A DNA stretch of 35,000 nucleotides, from assembly GCF_963678635.1 (NCBI RefSeq), contig NW_026970737.1, forward strand, positions 1 through 35,000, written 5' to 3'. Origin of the DNA: Symsagittifera roscoffensis. Taxonomy: Eukaryota; Xenacoelomorpha; Acoela; Convolutidae. Below are positions 34,495 to 35,000 of this stretch, one piece after another (within the stretch, counting starts at the first letter, position 1; each line of letters opens with the position of its first letter). Made by a program: the position numbers and the translations under genes. The notes beneath the pieces are model-generated. The model was not told the origin of the DNA. It did no database searches and saw only the letters and a list, made by a program, of their open reading frames with translations.

Positions 34495-35000
34495 ATGGCG
34501 AATCGAGGAAACAAGTGTTACACTTGTCAAGAAAAAATCAAGAAAGAAAAATTTGTGTGTTATTTTTGTCAAAAAGTTCTACACATGACACCGGAATGCA
34601 CTAATTTTGATCAAAATAGCCTAGACGTTTTCATCAAGTGTAAAGCAAACATCCTCAATGTTTGCAACCAATGTGTAAACAAAAAAGAGCGAGACCCAAA
34701 AACTGACCAAAAAAACGATTTGACCAAAATCGATAACCAACTAGTTGAAATCAAAGACCAAATGAAGACACTAACAGAGAACATAACCAAATCAAATGCC
34801 CTGATTGAAACTGTGAAACTAGAACTCAACGAGGTGAAAAAAACGAAGCCACAGAACTTCGCCGCATCACTCGGTGCAGTGAAAATGGGCAAAAAGATCG
34901 ATACGCCACCACCAGTTCGATCTTCAAGCAACCTTGGAGTTCGCATAAGAGGTGTACCCGAAAACACCACGGGGACTCCCGACGAGCGATTCCAAGCTGA
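34495..35000 (+). CDS. Non-LTR retrotransposon ORF1 with PHD-like finger (partial)
   Basis: Open from ATG 34495 to the window edge, 168 codons. Residues 8-60 form a C4HC3 finger of PHD type: C8-C11 (CYTC), C22-C25 (CYFC), H30-C35 (HMTPEC) and C57-C60 (CNQC). A Lys/Glu/Asn-rich coiled coil covers about 70-110, followed by a KMGKKIDTPPP linker and VRIRGVPEN, the phrase that often opens the RNA-binding part of LINE ORF1 proteins. ORF1 proteins coat the element RNA. The RT-bearing ORF2 would lie to the right. A cellular PHD protein is the alternative; the RIRGVPE motif makes the retroelement reading better. Confidence 0.7.
   Translation, partial: MANRGNKCYTCQEKIKKEKFVCYFCQKVLHMTPECTNFDQNSLDVFIKCKANILNVCNQCVNKKERDPKTDQKNDLTKIDNQLVEIKDQMKTLTENITKSNALIETVKLELNEVKKTKPQNFAASLGAVKMGKKIDTPPPVRSSSNLGVRIRGVPENTTGTPDERFQA

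Noticed and set aside
34611-34970. Minus-strand 119-codon ORF at the right edge
   Set aside because: Antisense shadow of the PHD-finger ORF1 on the plus strand, which has clear Cys/His spacing.

Overview
The window looks like nematode DNA, plausibly Caenorhabditis or a close relative; the genus is inference. The clue is a plus-strand ER-lectin gene at 33.1-34.1 kb with worm-type signals: TTTCAG just upstream of the ATG, a 144-bp intron with GT..AG ends and a GTAAGTT donor. Most of the window is retroelement sequence, with AT-rich DNA on both sides.

The dominant object is one giant Ty3/gypsy-type LTR retrotransposon at 4668-31458 (about 26.8 kb), transcribed leftward on the minus strand. It has two LTRs of 918 and 919 bp (nine substitutions and one indel apart) and a 5-bp target duplication CACTA. 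Reading leftward it holds: a 3-kb leader with a primer-site candidate and an array of TCCGGA motifs; gag with a long coiled coil and capsid region; zinc knuckles and protease; reverse transcriptase; RNase H; integrase; and, at the end of pol, a region that reads as a divergent macro (ADP-ribose-binding) domain. Beyond pol lies about 9 kb of extra coding sequence. It is now six open segments, but frame relations show it was probably one frame of nearly 3000 codons: a coiled-coil protein, an SGNH/GDSL hydrolase with all catalytic blocks, a second degenerate SGNH-like region, and about 1900 residues I do not recognise.

This copy is damaged. Pol carries several frameshifts and stops, plus an almost perfect 2383-bp tandem duplication (RNase H to integrase) that is either a recent event or an assembly artefact. 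The extra frame has three in-frame stops and two frame changes.

Positions 1 to about 3330 are the leader and part of an LTR of a second, diverged element of the same family and orientation; its genes would lie left of the window. Positions 3331-4667 hold nothing I can name.

Right of the element, 31.5-33.1 kb contains a diverged tandem duplication with two short minus-strand ORFs of unknown nature. Then come the OS-9-like lectin gene and, running off the right edge, the start of a non-LTR retrotransposon ORF1 with a PHD-type C4HC3 finger.

How the element may work (inference): gag-pol supplies capsid, reverse transcription and integration. The macro-like domain and the SGNH esterase are accessory functions that could act on host modifications or on lipid/sugar esters. 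No envelope-type protein was recognised.
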